From assembly GCA_051453625.1 (NCBI GenBank), contig JBOZIK010000001.1, forward strand, positions 45,360,099-45,423,378: DNA of 63,280 nucleotides, in the 5' to 3' direction. Source of the stretch: Welwitschia mirabilis (Eukaryota; Gnetophyta; Gnetopsida; Welwitschiales). Made by a program: the position numbers and the translations under genes. Positions 35,364-46,949 of this stretch are shown here, one piece after another. Under the pieces are notes generated by a model that worked only from the letters and a program-made list of their open reading frames with translations, was not told the DNA's origin and ran no database searches. The number at the start of each line of letters is the position of its first letter. Within the stretch, counting starts at the first letter, position 1.

Positions 35364-35593
35364 TGTTGGGATTTCAGATCCCATGTGTGTAGAAGGCCTG
35401 AGAATTGGGAGAAATTCCCAAGGAGCACAAAGAATAATCATTCAAATCAACTCATTTTTCATATTAAAATTGAGGGTTTAAATACCTTAAAATACAATGA
35501 AAATACAGAAGGATGGGTAATGAAAGAGGAAAATTAGGAAGTGGTTTTAACAACCACTTAATTATGGAGTTTAACCCATAAAGATATCGAACA
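35364..35593 (-). repeat. Element D right (5') LTR
   Basis: It aligns with the other two D LTRs over ttaaaattgagggtttaaat and gtggttttaacaaccactta. Its left end (tgttgggatttcagatccc) is diverged, and the sequence beyond it does not show a clear Met primer site. The right end abuts the TTGAA duplication. Confidence 0.75.
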
Positions 35594-35786
35594 TTGAATA
35601 CCTTCAAAGCTATGCTATAGCAAGGAAGGTTGGGAATGTAAACACTTTGAATAGAGATTTGAGAAGAAGCATCACTTACACTAGTAATATTCATCTCTAT
35701 TTATGAGAATCTTAGGTAGTGATTGGATTTCTTCATAGGGGGAGGAGTAGCAGGAGGTATGGGTAAGTTGTTGGAATTGGAAGCCA
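35594..35786 (-). pseudogene. Element A antisense accessory ORF, N-terminal part
   Basis: The start is placed at ATG 35786 (minus strand), reading M-A-S-N-S-N-N-L-P-I-P-P-A-T-P-P-P, then after one stop M-N-I-T-S-V-S-D and I-S-I-Q-S-V-Y-I-P-N-L-P-C-Y-S-I-A. Element B has M-A-F-N-S-N-N-L-P and I-Y-T-P-D-L-S-S-Y-N-I-A at the same place on its antisense strand, so start and frame are conserved. Element D was inserted after K-V-F-N; the rest is at 28612-29034. The full protein would be about 205 residues. No known family was recognised. Confidence 0.6.
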
Positions 35787-36049
35787 TTTCTAATCTAAGT
35801 GTCAAAATAACTTGATTCAGTTTGGAAAAGGTGATTGTGAGTAATTATTCAAGGCATTATAGTATATTTATACTTAAAAAGTAATAATAAAGGAAACAAT
35901 TCATAATTTCATGTTTAAGTGAGTCTTAGACATACCTGATTTGCTAATTTTTAAGTCATTAGAGGATATTCATTTGATCTAGAAAATCTTGGATCAAACT
36001 CTACTTCTTCTAACTGAATTATAAATGCTATGCCAATTGCAACTATTTC

Positions 36050-37340
36050 TAGCTAGATTTATAGATTTGAAGAATCCCCTCTGAGTAACCTTCATTGCTT
36101 GAAGACCTTCTTCAAATCCTTACATAACCAAAAGATTTTATTTTTGATGATGTGTTGAAAGGTATGCGTCATTTGCCGAGGATTCCTTTAATAGATAGCT
36201 GACCCCCTTCAACCATATCTTCAAAATCCCCTCAAGTCTTTGCTTCTTTGTTTTCCACCTTTCCACTCTCGATGTGAGCTTGAAAACTCTCTCTAAATAA
36301 CCTTCTTGCTCAAAGATTCTTTTTGAGTTCTATCTCAAATGTAGTGAAAATCAATCTAATAATGAGTTAGTTTTGTCTTTCTTTTAATTTATCACCTCTT
36401 TTGAAACCCCTTCGAGATGCTTAAAGCCTCCTTTCATACATTAATCTTATTGATTTAATGTGCTTTAGACTTCTAGTTAAAGACCCCATTTGGAAAAAGA
36501 TATCCCCCTTTAATTTCACCATTCATAAATAAGAGCTCGAGGGTAAATTAGTGGTCATATTAAATTCTTCAAAAGAACTTGATCAATGATTCTTTGAAAG
36601 ACCCTTTTGAGTAATCCTTCATTACTCAAAAACCCTCTTCGAGCTCAGTCCTTATTAAAAACTTCTTTTAGAGATGCCACTCAAACTTGGAGGACTCTTT
36701 TAAGCAACCTTTACTACTTGAAGATCCCCTTTGAGAAAGTAATTGCCATTCAAATCTAGAGAAAAATTTGTGACCTGATTTTGACCAAAAAGCTTGCCTT
36801 AAAAAGTTGATTAGAATATTAGATGAAATGAACAACTACTATGATAAAATGAACATTGTATTTTCTAGAATACAATAATAAAGAGTTAGAAGAAATAAAT
36901 ATTATGGAAACAAATTTTACTAGTAGGATAAAATCATCCATGAAACAAAAGAATAATAGTAGTAGTAGCAAATAAGTTAGATTCTTAGAAGAAATTCTTT
37001 TGCAAAGGATTTCTTATTCAAAGCTTCATGAAATCTCACAAAGAAATCCATGGTCTATGTAATGTTCTTACTATAAGCTAGAGGAACTATGATCACATTT
37101 ACATAATTAACATATTCAAGGTATTAATTTTAGATAGTTTGAAACACTAAAATTGAAATAAGAATCTACTGCTTTCACTTTACTAAAAAGCTTTATCAAT
37201 TCGAATGATCCCTTTAAGCCAGTAATAATGACTACTTGAAGGATCCCTTGTAGTAATTTCGGTTGCTTAGAGACTTCCTTTGAAAGTAAAATTGTCACTT
37301 AAAGGAATCCTTCGAATAGTGAAAGATCACCTTTAGGCTC
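36050..37340. repeat. Degenerate minisatellite array in element A 3' region
   Basis: Roughly 40-60-bp units recur in both polarities, built from phrases such as ccctttgagtaaccttcatt, acttgaagatcccctttgag and ctttgaaag. The unit is partly self-complementary (cttgaagg with cctttaag/ccttcgag), so neighbouring copies can fold on each other. Element B has a matching array at 49720-50880. Variable tandem repeats in this position are known for Tat-lineage elements. Confidence 0.65.
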
Positions 37341-37699
37341 TAGTAAGAGGAAGAGATAAAAACATACTTTTATAATGAATTTTATTGATATCTCCCCTTC
37401 AATGACTTTGACCACTTCTTCATCAGAGAAAGTTGTAAGTCAGACTTCAACATGTTATAAGAAGCTTTAAAATTCTATAATCATAACATTATGATAGTTA
37501 AATTATTTATTCCAAGTTTGTGTTTAGTGCACAATTTTCTTTGTCATCTTCTAATTGCATGTGAAAATGTTATAGACACTTCATATATGGTCTCTTTCAC
37601 ATGTGAAATATTATTTTAGGTTAAATGATTTAGACTAATAATGTTTCTTTATATAGTTAAAAGTTTTAGTTTTTTAAAATGCATTACATTTTCTTTAAA

Positions 37700-40140
37700 A
37701 AGATGCTAGGTGAGCACTTAAAATTTGATGATACTTCTTGTATAAGAATTTTATAAAAGAAAGAAATTGAACTCCAAAGATAAACTATAAAATGCTTTCT
37801 ATAGAAGTTAAAATTATTCCAAGTTTAAATTCTAAAAAACTTCTTAGAAATTCTAGTTTTACTAGACTCAGATAATGGATGGATAATCAAACTTTACTTG
37901 TGGAATTGATTAACTTTTTTAGAAAGATATAGTAATGAGGAAATTTATTATTTTTATAGAAACTTGACATTTTTAGAAGAACCTCCAACATTATACTTAG
38001 TAATGTACTACTTCAGATTTCATTAAATGAAATAAGGATGATTCTTAGAATACCATTTAGTGGTAGAATACTATTAAAATCCACAAAATTAAGGATACTA
38101 CTTTATATCTAAAATATTTTTGAAGTATTACTATTAAGGATGAGCGAGTTAACATCAATAAAGTAAGGGATCCTAAGGCATTTGTTATTTCTAGAATGGT
38201 ATTCTCTAACATAGTCCCAATCATTAATAAATAAAATGGCGTGAGTATACTAAGAGCATATTTAACACATTTTATTAGAGACTCCTTAACTAAAAATATT
38301 AACATTGGATTCAACATCTTTTAATGTTTGTATAAATTAGTGTCACAAAACAGAAACACCACAAAAATTACAAAGGTGGGACTAGGATTTTCCTTATTAA
38401 TCAAAAGGAGTTTTTTAGATTACAATATTCCATAATTCTTTTCAAGAAAAAGATGCAGTGTGAAATCCTCAGTTGCATTCTTATTTGAAGTTTTAGCTCT
38501 AACATCCTTAAGTATTCTAGGCACAAAAGAGGAATCTTCAACAAGTCAATCAGTGATACAAATTTAAACATAGCCCTCAGAACCTTCTAGAAAATAAGCA
38601 AATACATTTACTCTATAGCAATTAGGGCTACAAGAGAAAATAGAATCTTTTGCAAAGTTACTAAAAGAAGATAAGATGAATCCTTTATGTTTTTCTATAA
38701 ATTCATTAATCACCTTCTCACTAGAAAAGAATTAACTATAGGAAAAAAAAAATCTTAGCTTAAAAGAAAAATTTAAATTTTGAAACTAGAGAATTAATTT
38801 TACAAAGATAAAATTTCTTTTTGTCAAGAAGAATGTAATCAAGAAAAGAAGAAAAAGCAATAGTTGGAGAACAAATTAATCTCTCATTTTGAATTCCAAA
38901 AGTCAAATAGGTCCTCTTTACATAATGTTTAAGCTCAAAGTAAGGAATTAAAATAAGATCTTAGGAAGAAAAAATAAAAACTGCAGCTTCCTCCAACCCA
39001 TAGAAAAGATTTTTTATTAGAACTTTTGAAAAGCATGCTCATAATAAACATTATGATGCTAAGTACATCGAGATGCAATAGGAATTCATTAATCCCATGC
39101 ATAACAACTCATCCCTTCCTTTTAAGAAAGAATATTCATAGAAAATATATATGGATTTGAGAGGAATGCATGGAAAGTACATGAAAATTCAAGAAGAAAA
39201 TAATAAATACAAGAAAAAATGGGTGAAAGCCTTAGAATAGGTATAGGTTAAGCAAGAGAAGATTGAAATGTATGAAAGAAACATTATTTTCCTTTAGGAA
39301 AATCTAGAATCAAATCCTTCTTTTGTACCCATTGGTTATTCTTCATTAGAGCATAGTTTCATAAAGGTTTTAAAAAATGATTTATCCCCAATCTTAAAAA
39401 AAATTGAATAACTTATTTTACAACAAATCCGTCTAGTGGACACAGAGATTTTTGTGCATCAAATTTTAGATGCCATTAGAGAAATGTTAGTTTCTCCTAG
39501 TCAATTCGATCTAACTGAGAAGCTTAAAAAAGAAAATAGCAGACTACTTTATGAAAGTAAACTTTTAAAACTCTTACTAGAAAAGAGAATATAATTTAGG
39601 AAAGGGGAATTGAGAGTACCACGGAGCATGCATTTATACCCCAAGAACTATATGATTATTTTGATGGTTGTGAAAGAGTTGTAAATGAAATCATATAAAA
39701 AATAAAAAAAGCATGGGATAAGATCACATGGGTATTCAATCAAGCCTTGAAGGAGGTAAATACTACTAAGAATAAAGTAGTTAAAGGACAAAATTAAAAA
39801 GTGCTAAGCAAACTCCTCCAAGTCTATGAAGGTTTCAAAAGGGACATTTATCTCTTTGCAGTTAGTAAGCAAGATTTAAGCTCTTTGAAAAACCAAGTAA
39901 ATTAGCTTTTAGAGTGTATGAAAATTCTTAAAGGAATCTTTATAGATATTTTCTTCAAAATAGAAGGAGAAGAAAGAATTAGAACTATCCTATTTGGAAG
40001 TTGTTTTGGATTGAGGGAATTCAAAAAACTCTCTCCAAGTCAACCTGTGAGGTTCAAGAGGACTCCAACTACTAAAAATGGTAAACAATCAAAAGGAAAG
40101 CTATTCAAGATAGCTCAATCAGATAAATAAAATATAAATT
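37700..40140 (+). pseudogene. Element A sense accessory ORF (post-integrase)
   Basis: The plus strand shows protein-like pieces matching element B's minus strand at 46950-49375. Pieces include V-R-D-P-K-A-F-V-I-S near 38170, R-N-T-T-K-I-T-K-V-G-L-G-F-S near 38355, and near 39400 L-V-D-T-E-I-F-V-H-Q-I-L-D-A-I-R-E-M-L-V. The last open piece (39918-40127) has F-I-D-I-F-F-K-I-E-G-E-E-R-I-R-T, I-L-F-G-S and K-Q-S-K-G-K. The C-terminal half is rich in Lys, Glu and Leu and probably coiled-coil. The N-terminal half faintly resembles the env-like or plant transposon protein domain after pol in Athila-type elements. Length would be about 700-800 residues. Many stops; start uncertain. Confidence 0.55.
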
Positions 40141-40327
40141 TAGATGATCTAGCCTTTCTAAAAGAGTAAATTAAGGTAATAAAGTAGTTGGAAGAATTAA
40201 AAAAGTCACAAGATGAGTCGAAATTAGATATAATTGAAAAGAAAAAGACAAATCATCAAAGAAAATAGTGTAAATTACTAGAAGACTAATAAAAATCTAA
40301 GTGTATGGAAAACTAATGGCTTAGAAA

Positions 40328-41636
40328 TGAACGTATATTTATGTTACATTCTTATCTCATCAATGAAGAATTTGTTAAAATGTTATCAAGTGTTGTGACA
40401 TTATTATAGTATATTATGAGCTGTTATTATAAGATAACTTTGTGATAGAGGTTAGTTAAGTGGAGTTATGCTATTAAAAGTGAAAGCAATTATAACTACT
40501 AGACAGGTGATACAAAAGAAGGAATAACAAAATTTCTACCACTGCACTTATAAATAGGTGCATTGAAGGAGGTAGGGGGATCTTTTTGGAAGTTTTGAAG
40601 GAGACCTAGAAAAGCATATCTCAAGTGAAGAGATCATAATGGGAGGACTGTAAAGTAACTTCTTAGGCTCTAGTGTTTATTTTGAAAATATAGAAGAGAG
40701 CTAATAAATTTATTTACTTGATAAGTAATACAAGATGTCTTATTATAAAATGAATCTTGTATTGCTAAAGTGTATAATTTGAAAAAGTTACATGTTATTT
40801 GTTCTTGCTCTTAATGTTGATGAGAGCTAAAGTTAATATTAAAATAGTGTGCCAGTTAGGAATAATTAGTGCAAGTAATCTAGCTACATTTTCTTTATTC
40901 TAGTTCTTTAATTTTCCTGTATTCTATAAATTATTTTCTATAAGTAGAGTTAAATTAGAACACATTTTTTTCCAAGAATAGTCATTCTTGATAAAGTATG
41001 AGTGTTGATAAAAAAGTCTTTATCNNNNNNNNNNNNNNNNNNNNNNNNNNNNNNNNNNNNNNNNNNNNNNNNNNNNNNNNNNNNNNNNNNNNNNNNNNNN
41101 NNNNNNNNNNNNNNNNNNNNNNNNNNNNNNNNNNNNNNNNNNNNNNNNNNNNNNNNNNNNNNNNNNNNNNNNNNNNNNNNNNNNNNNNNNNNNNNNNNNN
41201 NNNNNNNNNNNNNNNNNNNNNNNNNNNNNNNNNNNNNNNNNNNNNNNNNNNNNNNNNNNNNNNNNNNNNNNNNNNNNNNNNNNNNNNNNNNNNNNNNNNN
41301 NNNNNNNNNNNNNNNNNNNNNNNNNNNNNNNNNNNNNNNNNNNNNNNNNNNNNNNNNNNNNNNNNNNNNNNNNNNNNNNNNNNNNNNNNNNNNNNNNNNN
41401 NNNNNNNNNNNNNNNNNNNNNNNNNNNNNNNNNNNNNNNNNNNNNNNNNNNNNNNNNNNNNNNNNNNNNNNNNNNNNNAGTTAAAAAAAAAGAAATCTCC
41501 ATATAAAAATTATTAATAATCAAAATGCTTGTGTAGATGTGTTAATATAGTTGTATGTTTTTCTAGCATTTTTAAGAATTTCATTAAAACTAGTTAACTA
41601 TTTTATATTATTTTTAGTTAAATTTTAGGCTTGTCA
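40328..41636 (+). repeat. Element A 3' LTR
   Basis: It starts TGAACGTA and ends TTGTCA, aligning with the 5' LTR throughout. Its nominal 1309 bp includes a 454-N gap; without it 855 bp remain, close to the 881 bp of the 5' LTR. Element C integrase/RNase H sequence resumes immediately after. Confidence 0.85.
41025..41478. other. Assembly gap (454 N), oversized
   Basis: Comparing flanks with the intact 5' LTR (21490-21610) shows only roughly 10-20 bases should be missing between ...aaagtctttat and aaagaaatct.... The N run greatly overstates the gap. Confidence 0.8.
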
Positions 41637-43930
41637 AGTATCTTAGTAGAATTATACTATCATTAAGAAGAATTATTAGAAGTAGTGCTGACATTAGGAA
41701 AAGTTAGACATTATATCCTTGGTCTTGAAGTAAATGTACATACTAATCATAGTGCAATTAGATTCTTAATGAGTGAAAAAGAGGTAAACATGAGAATTAT
41801 GAGATAGATATTATTGATGCAAAAATTTAAACTAAAAATTATTGATAAAAAGAAAATACTATCTAAACTAGAATTCCTCGAGGAAGTAGAAGAACCACTT
41901 AGTATAAGGAATAGATTTCCTTATGAACATCTTTATATTAAGAAAAACCTTTGGTTTACTAACATTGTCAATTTTATAATTACTAAAAGATTAATACCTT
42001 TCTTAAACTATTATGAAAAGAATAAATTATTGAGAAAATGTGAAAGATTATATATGGCATGATAAAATTATAGGATCGTAAACCCTGAAGGGAGGGGATT
42101 AATAGGACTTCTAAAAAATTTAATTAATTATTACTATCCAATAAAGAAATTATCACATAAAAACATATAACAAAACAAACTCAAAATAAGAACCAAAGAA
42201 ATGCACAAGACAAGATTTATAGTGGTTTAAGATACATCCTCCTTCACTCTTGAAAGATAGTCAATAACCAAAACTATTCTAGATCTTTGTTGCATCACTA
42301 TGCACCAGGTTTTTAAGGCTAATCTTCAACCTTGCAAAGCAGACTTTTGCAAGCTAAGTTTTAACCTTCATAAATGGACTCTTGCAGGCTAAGTCTTAAC
42401 CTCTTCAAATAGACTTTTATAGGCTAAGTCTCAACCTTCAAAAAATGCACAAAGGTAAGTGAGGAAATGAAGCCTCTATGCTATAGATCACTTAATTGAA
42501 AGAACTAACAATGGAGCATTATTGTTCAGATTTAAGAGAAAGGTAAGTGCTGAGTGAGAGAAGAATAATAGTATAAAGATAAGCCCTTCACATCAAGAGT
42601 GCAACATTCCTTTTCAAAAAATACATTCTAATGTTAAGGTTTAGGGGTTTTGAGTGTTGCTTTTTATTTATAGATTTCCCCAAAATATAATCGTTTGGAT
42701 AGTTGGGAAGCAATCTGACATTTGTAATGGATAAATTTTGTGAAGTAACGGTTAGAAAATCACTTTAAAATTTCCGCTTCTGTGCTAACCAATCAACCCC
42801 TTGAATCATCCAGTTGACCTAAGTGACTCAAGAAACATAAAATGGTCATTCCCTTTATCATCCGGTCGACTTAAGTAACTTACATCACTTGATCCAGTTG
42901 CTCCCATATAAAATTCGATCAACCGGTTTTGTTTAGGTTTGGTCGACTCCACATGCATCTGTTTGATCCCATAGGATATAGTACATATCGAAAATCTTGA
43001 AAAATGCATTTCTAGGTCTAGTGGACCCCTCAAAAATATAGTGAAACCCATATGAAATAGTCCAAAATAAGTATTTCTAAGTTTTGTTGGCTCCTACATT
43101 AAGTCCTTGGACAGAAACTCAAGTTACTTTAGCCAGAACATGTACAAATCTTACTATCTTTTGGATATAGATCCTGCAGTTTCTTGCACCTATAAAATCA
43201 CTTTTTGTTTTACAAAAATTATATTAGTTTGACATCAATTAGCAAAAATAAAATTCTAACAAAAATTCTTTTTAAAAGATGTAAAACCACATCATAAGAA
43301 GGTGTGTTAAATAAGGGTTATAAAAGAAATCCTTCAGGAAGCACATAAAGAAGGAGGAGAAAATTTTCAAGCCAGAAAAACAAGAAGAAAAATACTTATA
43401 TTGCTTATTATTAGCCAATAATATTCAAAGAATCTTTTCCTATGCAAAAAAGTGTAATAAATGTTAGAAAGAAGGAACATTTACTTAAAGATTTGAAATA
43501 CCATAATAGTAGATCCAATTCCTTGAATCCTTTATTATATGAGGAATAAACTTTATTGGGCTAATTAATCCTTTCTTTAATAAAATAAGGCATATATTAG
43601 TATATGTTGATTATCTTGTTAAGTGGACCAAGAATGAGGTTGTTCTTTAGTATTATTTCTAAACCATTATAACCTTTCTCTTGAAGAATATTATCTTCAA
43701 GTTTAGAACACTTAGGTCCTAGTATTTATAAGAAACTTACTTTACTAGTGAAATCTTTAAGAAATTCTTATCAAAATATGATATTGGATCATATTTTATA
43801 GTAATTTTGATTTAAAACTAAGTTAGCAAATTAGTTATTATTCTTTCACAAGGATAATTAGGATTAATTAAACAAAAATTACACTAAATCTTACCAACTT
43901 ACAAGTTATAAAAAGAAAGAAAAAGAAAAG
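41637..43930 (+). pseudogene. Element C RNase H C-part and integrase remnant
   Basis: It reads L-G-K-V-R-H-Y-I-L-G then V-H-T-N-H-S-A-I-R-F-L-M-S and K-F-K-L-K-I-I-D near 41700-41840 (RNase H end and connection). After the solo LTR, 43262-43930 gives G-I-N-F-I-G-L-I-N-P, I-L-V-Y-V-D-Y-L-V-K-W-T-K and F-L-S-K-Y-D, then S-Q-G, a stop, L-G-L-I-K-Q-K-L. The order matches integrase in element A at 26035-26370. The zinc-finger region is largely decayed and the reading fades near 43930. Confidence 0.7.
42069..43261 (-). repeat. Copia F-family solo LTR in element C integrase
   Basis: In reverse orientation it aligns over its length with the F LTRs at 54059 and 57923 (for example aggctaagtctcaacc against the F phrase with pyrimidine/purine reversed, and ttagtttgacatcaatt at its end). 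Perfect AAAAT duplications flank it at 42064-42068 and 43262-43266, and removing it with one AAAAT rejoins integrase-related sequence that parallels element A near 25740. No internal sequence is present, so LTR-LTR recombination removed the rest. Confidence 0.85.
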
Positions 43931-45871
43931 AAAAATAAAAGTGAGTTAAGATTTTATCTTTAAAACTTTATTAGGAAATTGGAAAGTAGTAAATCTTCAA
44001 GTTACTTGATTCATTATCTTACAAATTGTTACTCGACCATATATAGCATTAACCTGAAACAAACTTCAGATCATCAAGTGTAAAAGCTCGAGTTATGGTA
44101 ACATAATCTCATTCACCATTTGAGTGTTGATGAACTTGATGGTCACTGATCCTTCATAGCCTTACAATAAAAATATAAAGTATGATCTTATAGTACGCAG
44201 GATTTATAAAACTACAAAGATAAATATCAATTAACTTATTCAAATTCACATGTTTGAACAAAGTAAAACTGGATAGTGCATTGCTACTTAAGTATTCTTA
44301 GTACATATGAATTGAAACTAACACACAAAAGAAAGTAATTATTTAGTATTGAATTAAAAAAGGTACATTACATTAAAGATGAAGGAAGTAGAAAGGACTC
44401 CTCAAGATCCTTGAAACAAGCTCACTTCCTAAGAAATTACTTAGAAGGCCCTTGTGCCTTGATGCACCAAAGGTTTCATGATTTTTCCAAATGAAGGTTG
44501 AATATAATAAAGGGCTTAAGACCCTTTTATAGATGAGCACAGGGGTGAGGGTAATTACAAGATCTTAGCTTATAGTGCTAGGTGAACAATTAGATAATCA
44601 TAACATTAAGTAGAATAGTTTATCTTTTATTCCATTTGGTAGAGATTCTTATGATGATGCTAACACTTAGCTCTAAATGCTATAACTACTATAAACCAAT
44701 GTCGTTATCATGTGTCTTCATTGCCATCCTATTCAACCTTACTAAATGTCATCACTGCCAGTCCTCCTTATCACCGCCATATGTCATTGGGAATGGAGGA
44801 TATTTTCAAGATAAAATTTGATCAAGTCCATAACTCTAATTAACTAAATTATTCATGATATTTTAGAAACATGAAAATGAAAGTGATTTTCCATATAGAT
44901 CAGCAATGCTAATAGTATTGGTTGGTGGTGATAGTGTTTTGGCATGGCAAGTGGTCACCTTTAAGCACATCCTTCAAAATGTGATAATTAACTTGAAAAT
45001 GTTATGAAAAATTGATAAGTCTAAAATTAGTATGTAAATTAATAAAAGACATGTTTTTATGATAAAATTAATTATATTAATATATTTCATTAAGATAATT
45101 TAATTATTTAACTTGATTATAATATTCATTTTTACATGTTTACATATCCCCTAACTAGTCTTTTGCTAGTGCCTTAGTAAGACATCAATAAAGAAATGGT
45201 TAAACATGGAAAAATTGTTTATGTTAAAAACACTAAAGTATGTGAATGATATAACTTTGAAAAGTTTATGTCTAATTTTTTTTATTTAAGCTATAGAATG
45301 AAACATTTGGTAGAAAATAGATGTCATACCTCCTTATCAAAACTAAAATCTATCCTTAAAGTTTATAATATAAAGTGTCTAGGTGCATTCGAGAACATAG
45401 CCTTCAAAAGATGTTAATGAGCCATTTTATTAAAAACCATGTGAAGTAATGCAACTTAAGCTATGAAAGGGATAAATTAACTAATGATTTATTTATTTCT
45501 TCCTAAAACTATAATAATAACTCAAACCTTAAAAAGTTTATTTTTATATGATGGAAGTTAGGTGGAATGGATGATGGAGATGGATAATGAAAATGTGATG
45601 ATGGACTTAATTATTAACTAATGAATAAATAAGCGAACCTACCTAAGCTAATGAACTTTATTACATTTTCAATTTTTTAATGAGCATTGATATCAAATGA
45701 GCATAGTTTTAATCAAGTAACTTATATGAATTCAAGAAATTACAACAAATCCTAAGTATAAAAGTTAAAAGACAATAAAACACCGAAATATTCCTATTTC
45801 CACCTTTTTCATTTCTTCCTTCGCTTATGTTCTTAGTTTTAAGACTTTGAAGCACATTGGGAATGTAGTGT
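43931..45871. other. Unassigned stretch between elements C and B
   Basis: AT-rich with no supported coding region. The part around 44380-44540 (cttgatgcaccaaagg, cccttttatagatgagcaca) looks like reversed LTR-type sequence but has no partner copy in this window. It could hold the lost 3' end of element C. Confidence 0.4.
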
Positions 45872-46630
45872 TAAAAAGCCTAGAACATATTTAAAAATTC
45901 TATAAAAAAGTTAACTAGATTCAACAACATGCTTAAAAAGAAGCTAAAATATTAATAAAATTCTAGAAAAATCATATAGCTTAAATTACCACAATTATGC
46001 ATAGACTTAAGTCATTATAATTTTTATAAGGGGTTTCTTTCTTTCTACTTTTGAGCCATAATAAAAACTTTAAATTAAGATACAAACTTTATCAAGAATT
46101 ACTATTTCTAATAAAAAGGTATTCTGATAGGATTCTACTAATAGATAATAGTTTATAGAATGTGGAAAAAATAAAACAACTAAAATAGAAGAAACATAGC
46201 TAGATCACATGAATCCATTATTTCTAACTACCACATCATCTTAATATTAATTTTAGATATAATCAATTAGCATGCAAGTTTTTCAAATCACATACTTCAG
46301 AAACACAAAATTCTTTTTAGATTAACACATCTTGTATTACTTGATAAGAAAATACAAAGATTAATCCCCCTTGTATTTCCACAATAAGCACTAGAGCTTT
46401 TGGAAATCACCTTATAGCTCTTCCTCTTATGACCTCTTTGCTTGAATGTGCTTTTCAAATTTTCTCCAAGAGTTCAAAAAGATCTCTTCATCTTTCACTG
46501 CATGCCTATTTATAAATGCAATAGAAGAAAGGTTGTTACTCCTTTCTTATTGCTACCTATGTAGTTGTTGTAACGACTTCCCTTTTTGTAGTATATTTCT
46601 CTCTTGACTGACCTACATTCCAAAGTTAGC

Positions 46631-46677
<47 letters not shown>

Positions 46678-46746
46678 AATAATATCATAATATTAGCTAA
46701 CAATTTATCATATTCTTCATTAAAAACATATCATAATGTACATTTT
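45872..46746 (-). repeat. Element B 3' LTR
   Basis: It is about 875 bp, and its left end aligns with the 5' LTR start of B at 63167 (ctaaaaattctataaaa..agttaactagattcaa). Its right end aligns in reverse with the element A LTR start. Both termini have lost canonical TG..CA by mutation. It contains an expanded TA run at about 46635-46672. Confidence 0.75.
46635..46672. repeat. TA microsatellite inside element B LTR
   Basis: About 18 TA units where the element A LTR has a short AT-rich segment only, so it expanded after insertion. Confidence 0.9.
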
Positions 46747-46949
46747 TTTCCTAAATCATTAGTTTTTCCCATACTTAGAAAATTGCTAATTCCTTAACAA
46801 TATAATTTATATTATTTTCTTGGATGCTTAGTCTTTTTCTTTTAGACTACATTTGGTCCTAACTTAACCTATGACTTTCTTGATTCCTCTAACTATCTTA
46901 TTACTTTAATTTATTCTTTCAAAAGGCTATAATATCCAAATTTATATTT

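Larger units (their letters stand above)
29035..35593 (-). mobile_element. Element D: short-LTR element with Met-tRNA primer site, nested in A
   Basis: Perfect TTGAA duplications flank it (29030-29034 and 35594-35598), and element A reads across the junction when compared with B. Three ~230-238-bp LTR copies are present: 29035-29272, 31151-31387 and 35364-35593, all oriented on the minus strand. Next to the middle copy the minus strand reads TTGGTATCGGAGC, the initiator-Met tRNA primer site. The left internal segment (29273-31150) carries a UDP-glycosyltransferase fragment instead of retroviral genes. The right half contains element E and a 100-N gap. LTR size and lack of own gag-pol suggest a TRIM-like non-autonomous element. 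Confidence 0.75.
20852..41636 (+). mobile_element. Gypsy element A (Tat/Ogre-like), full-length with LTRs
   Basis: A 5' LTR (20852-21732), gag, protease, RT, RNase H, integrase, a long accessory 3' region and a 3' LTR (40328-41636) lie in order. The junction just before the 3' LTR matches the corresponding junction of element B on the other strand, confirming it as the same element's end. It is inserted in the RNase H of element C, whose reading resumes right after. Element D (29035-35593) is inserted in its 3' region. Without D it would be ~14 kb, in the size range of large Tat-lineage elements. The flanking 5-mers (AAAAA and AGTAT) do not match, so a target-site duplication is not shown. 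Confidence 0.8.
18100..43930 (+). mobile_element. Gypsy element C (Tat-like), split by element A and a solo LTR
   Basis: Gag, protease, RT and the start of RNase H occur at 18.1-20.85 kb. The rest of RNase H and integrase resume at 41637 directly after element A and continue to about 43930, with a copia solo LTR at 42069-43261 inside integrase. The protein order and motifs parallel A and B, but the copy is more decayed. Its 5' and 3' LTRs were not identified with confidence. It is the oldest layer of the nest because everything else is inserted into it. Confidence 0.65.

Noticed and set aside
36050-37340. CRISPR-like array
   Set aside because: Units are degenerate, vary in length and polarity, and lie in a plant retroelement; no regular spacers.
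38057-38317. 86-codon minus-strand frame in element A
   Set aside because: It is antisense to the conserved sense accessory ORF, and element B supports the plus-strand reading.
20847-41641. Target-site duplication for element A
   Set aside because: Flanking 5-mers AAAAA and AGTAT differ too much; the boundaries rest on LTR and internal homology instead.
44636-44821. 61-codon plus-strand frame between C and B
   Set aside because: Short and without motif or second copy; left as unassigned.
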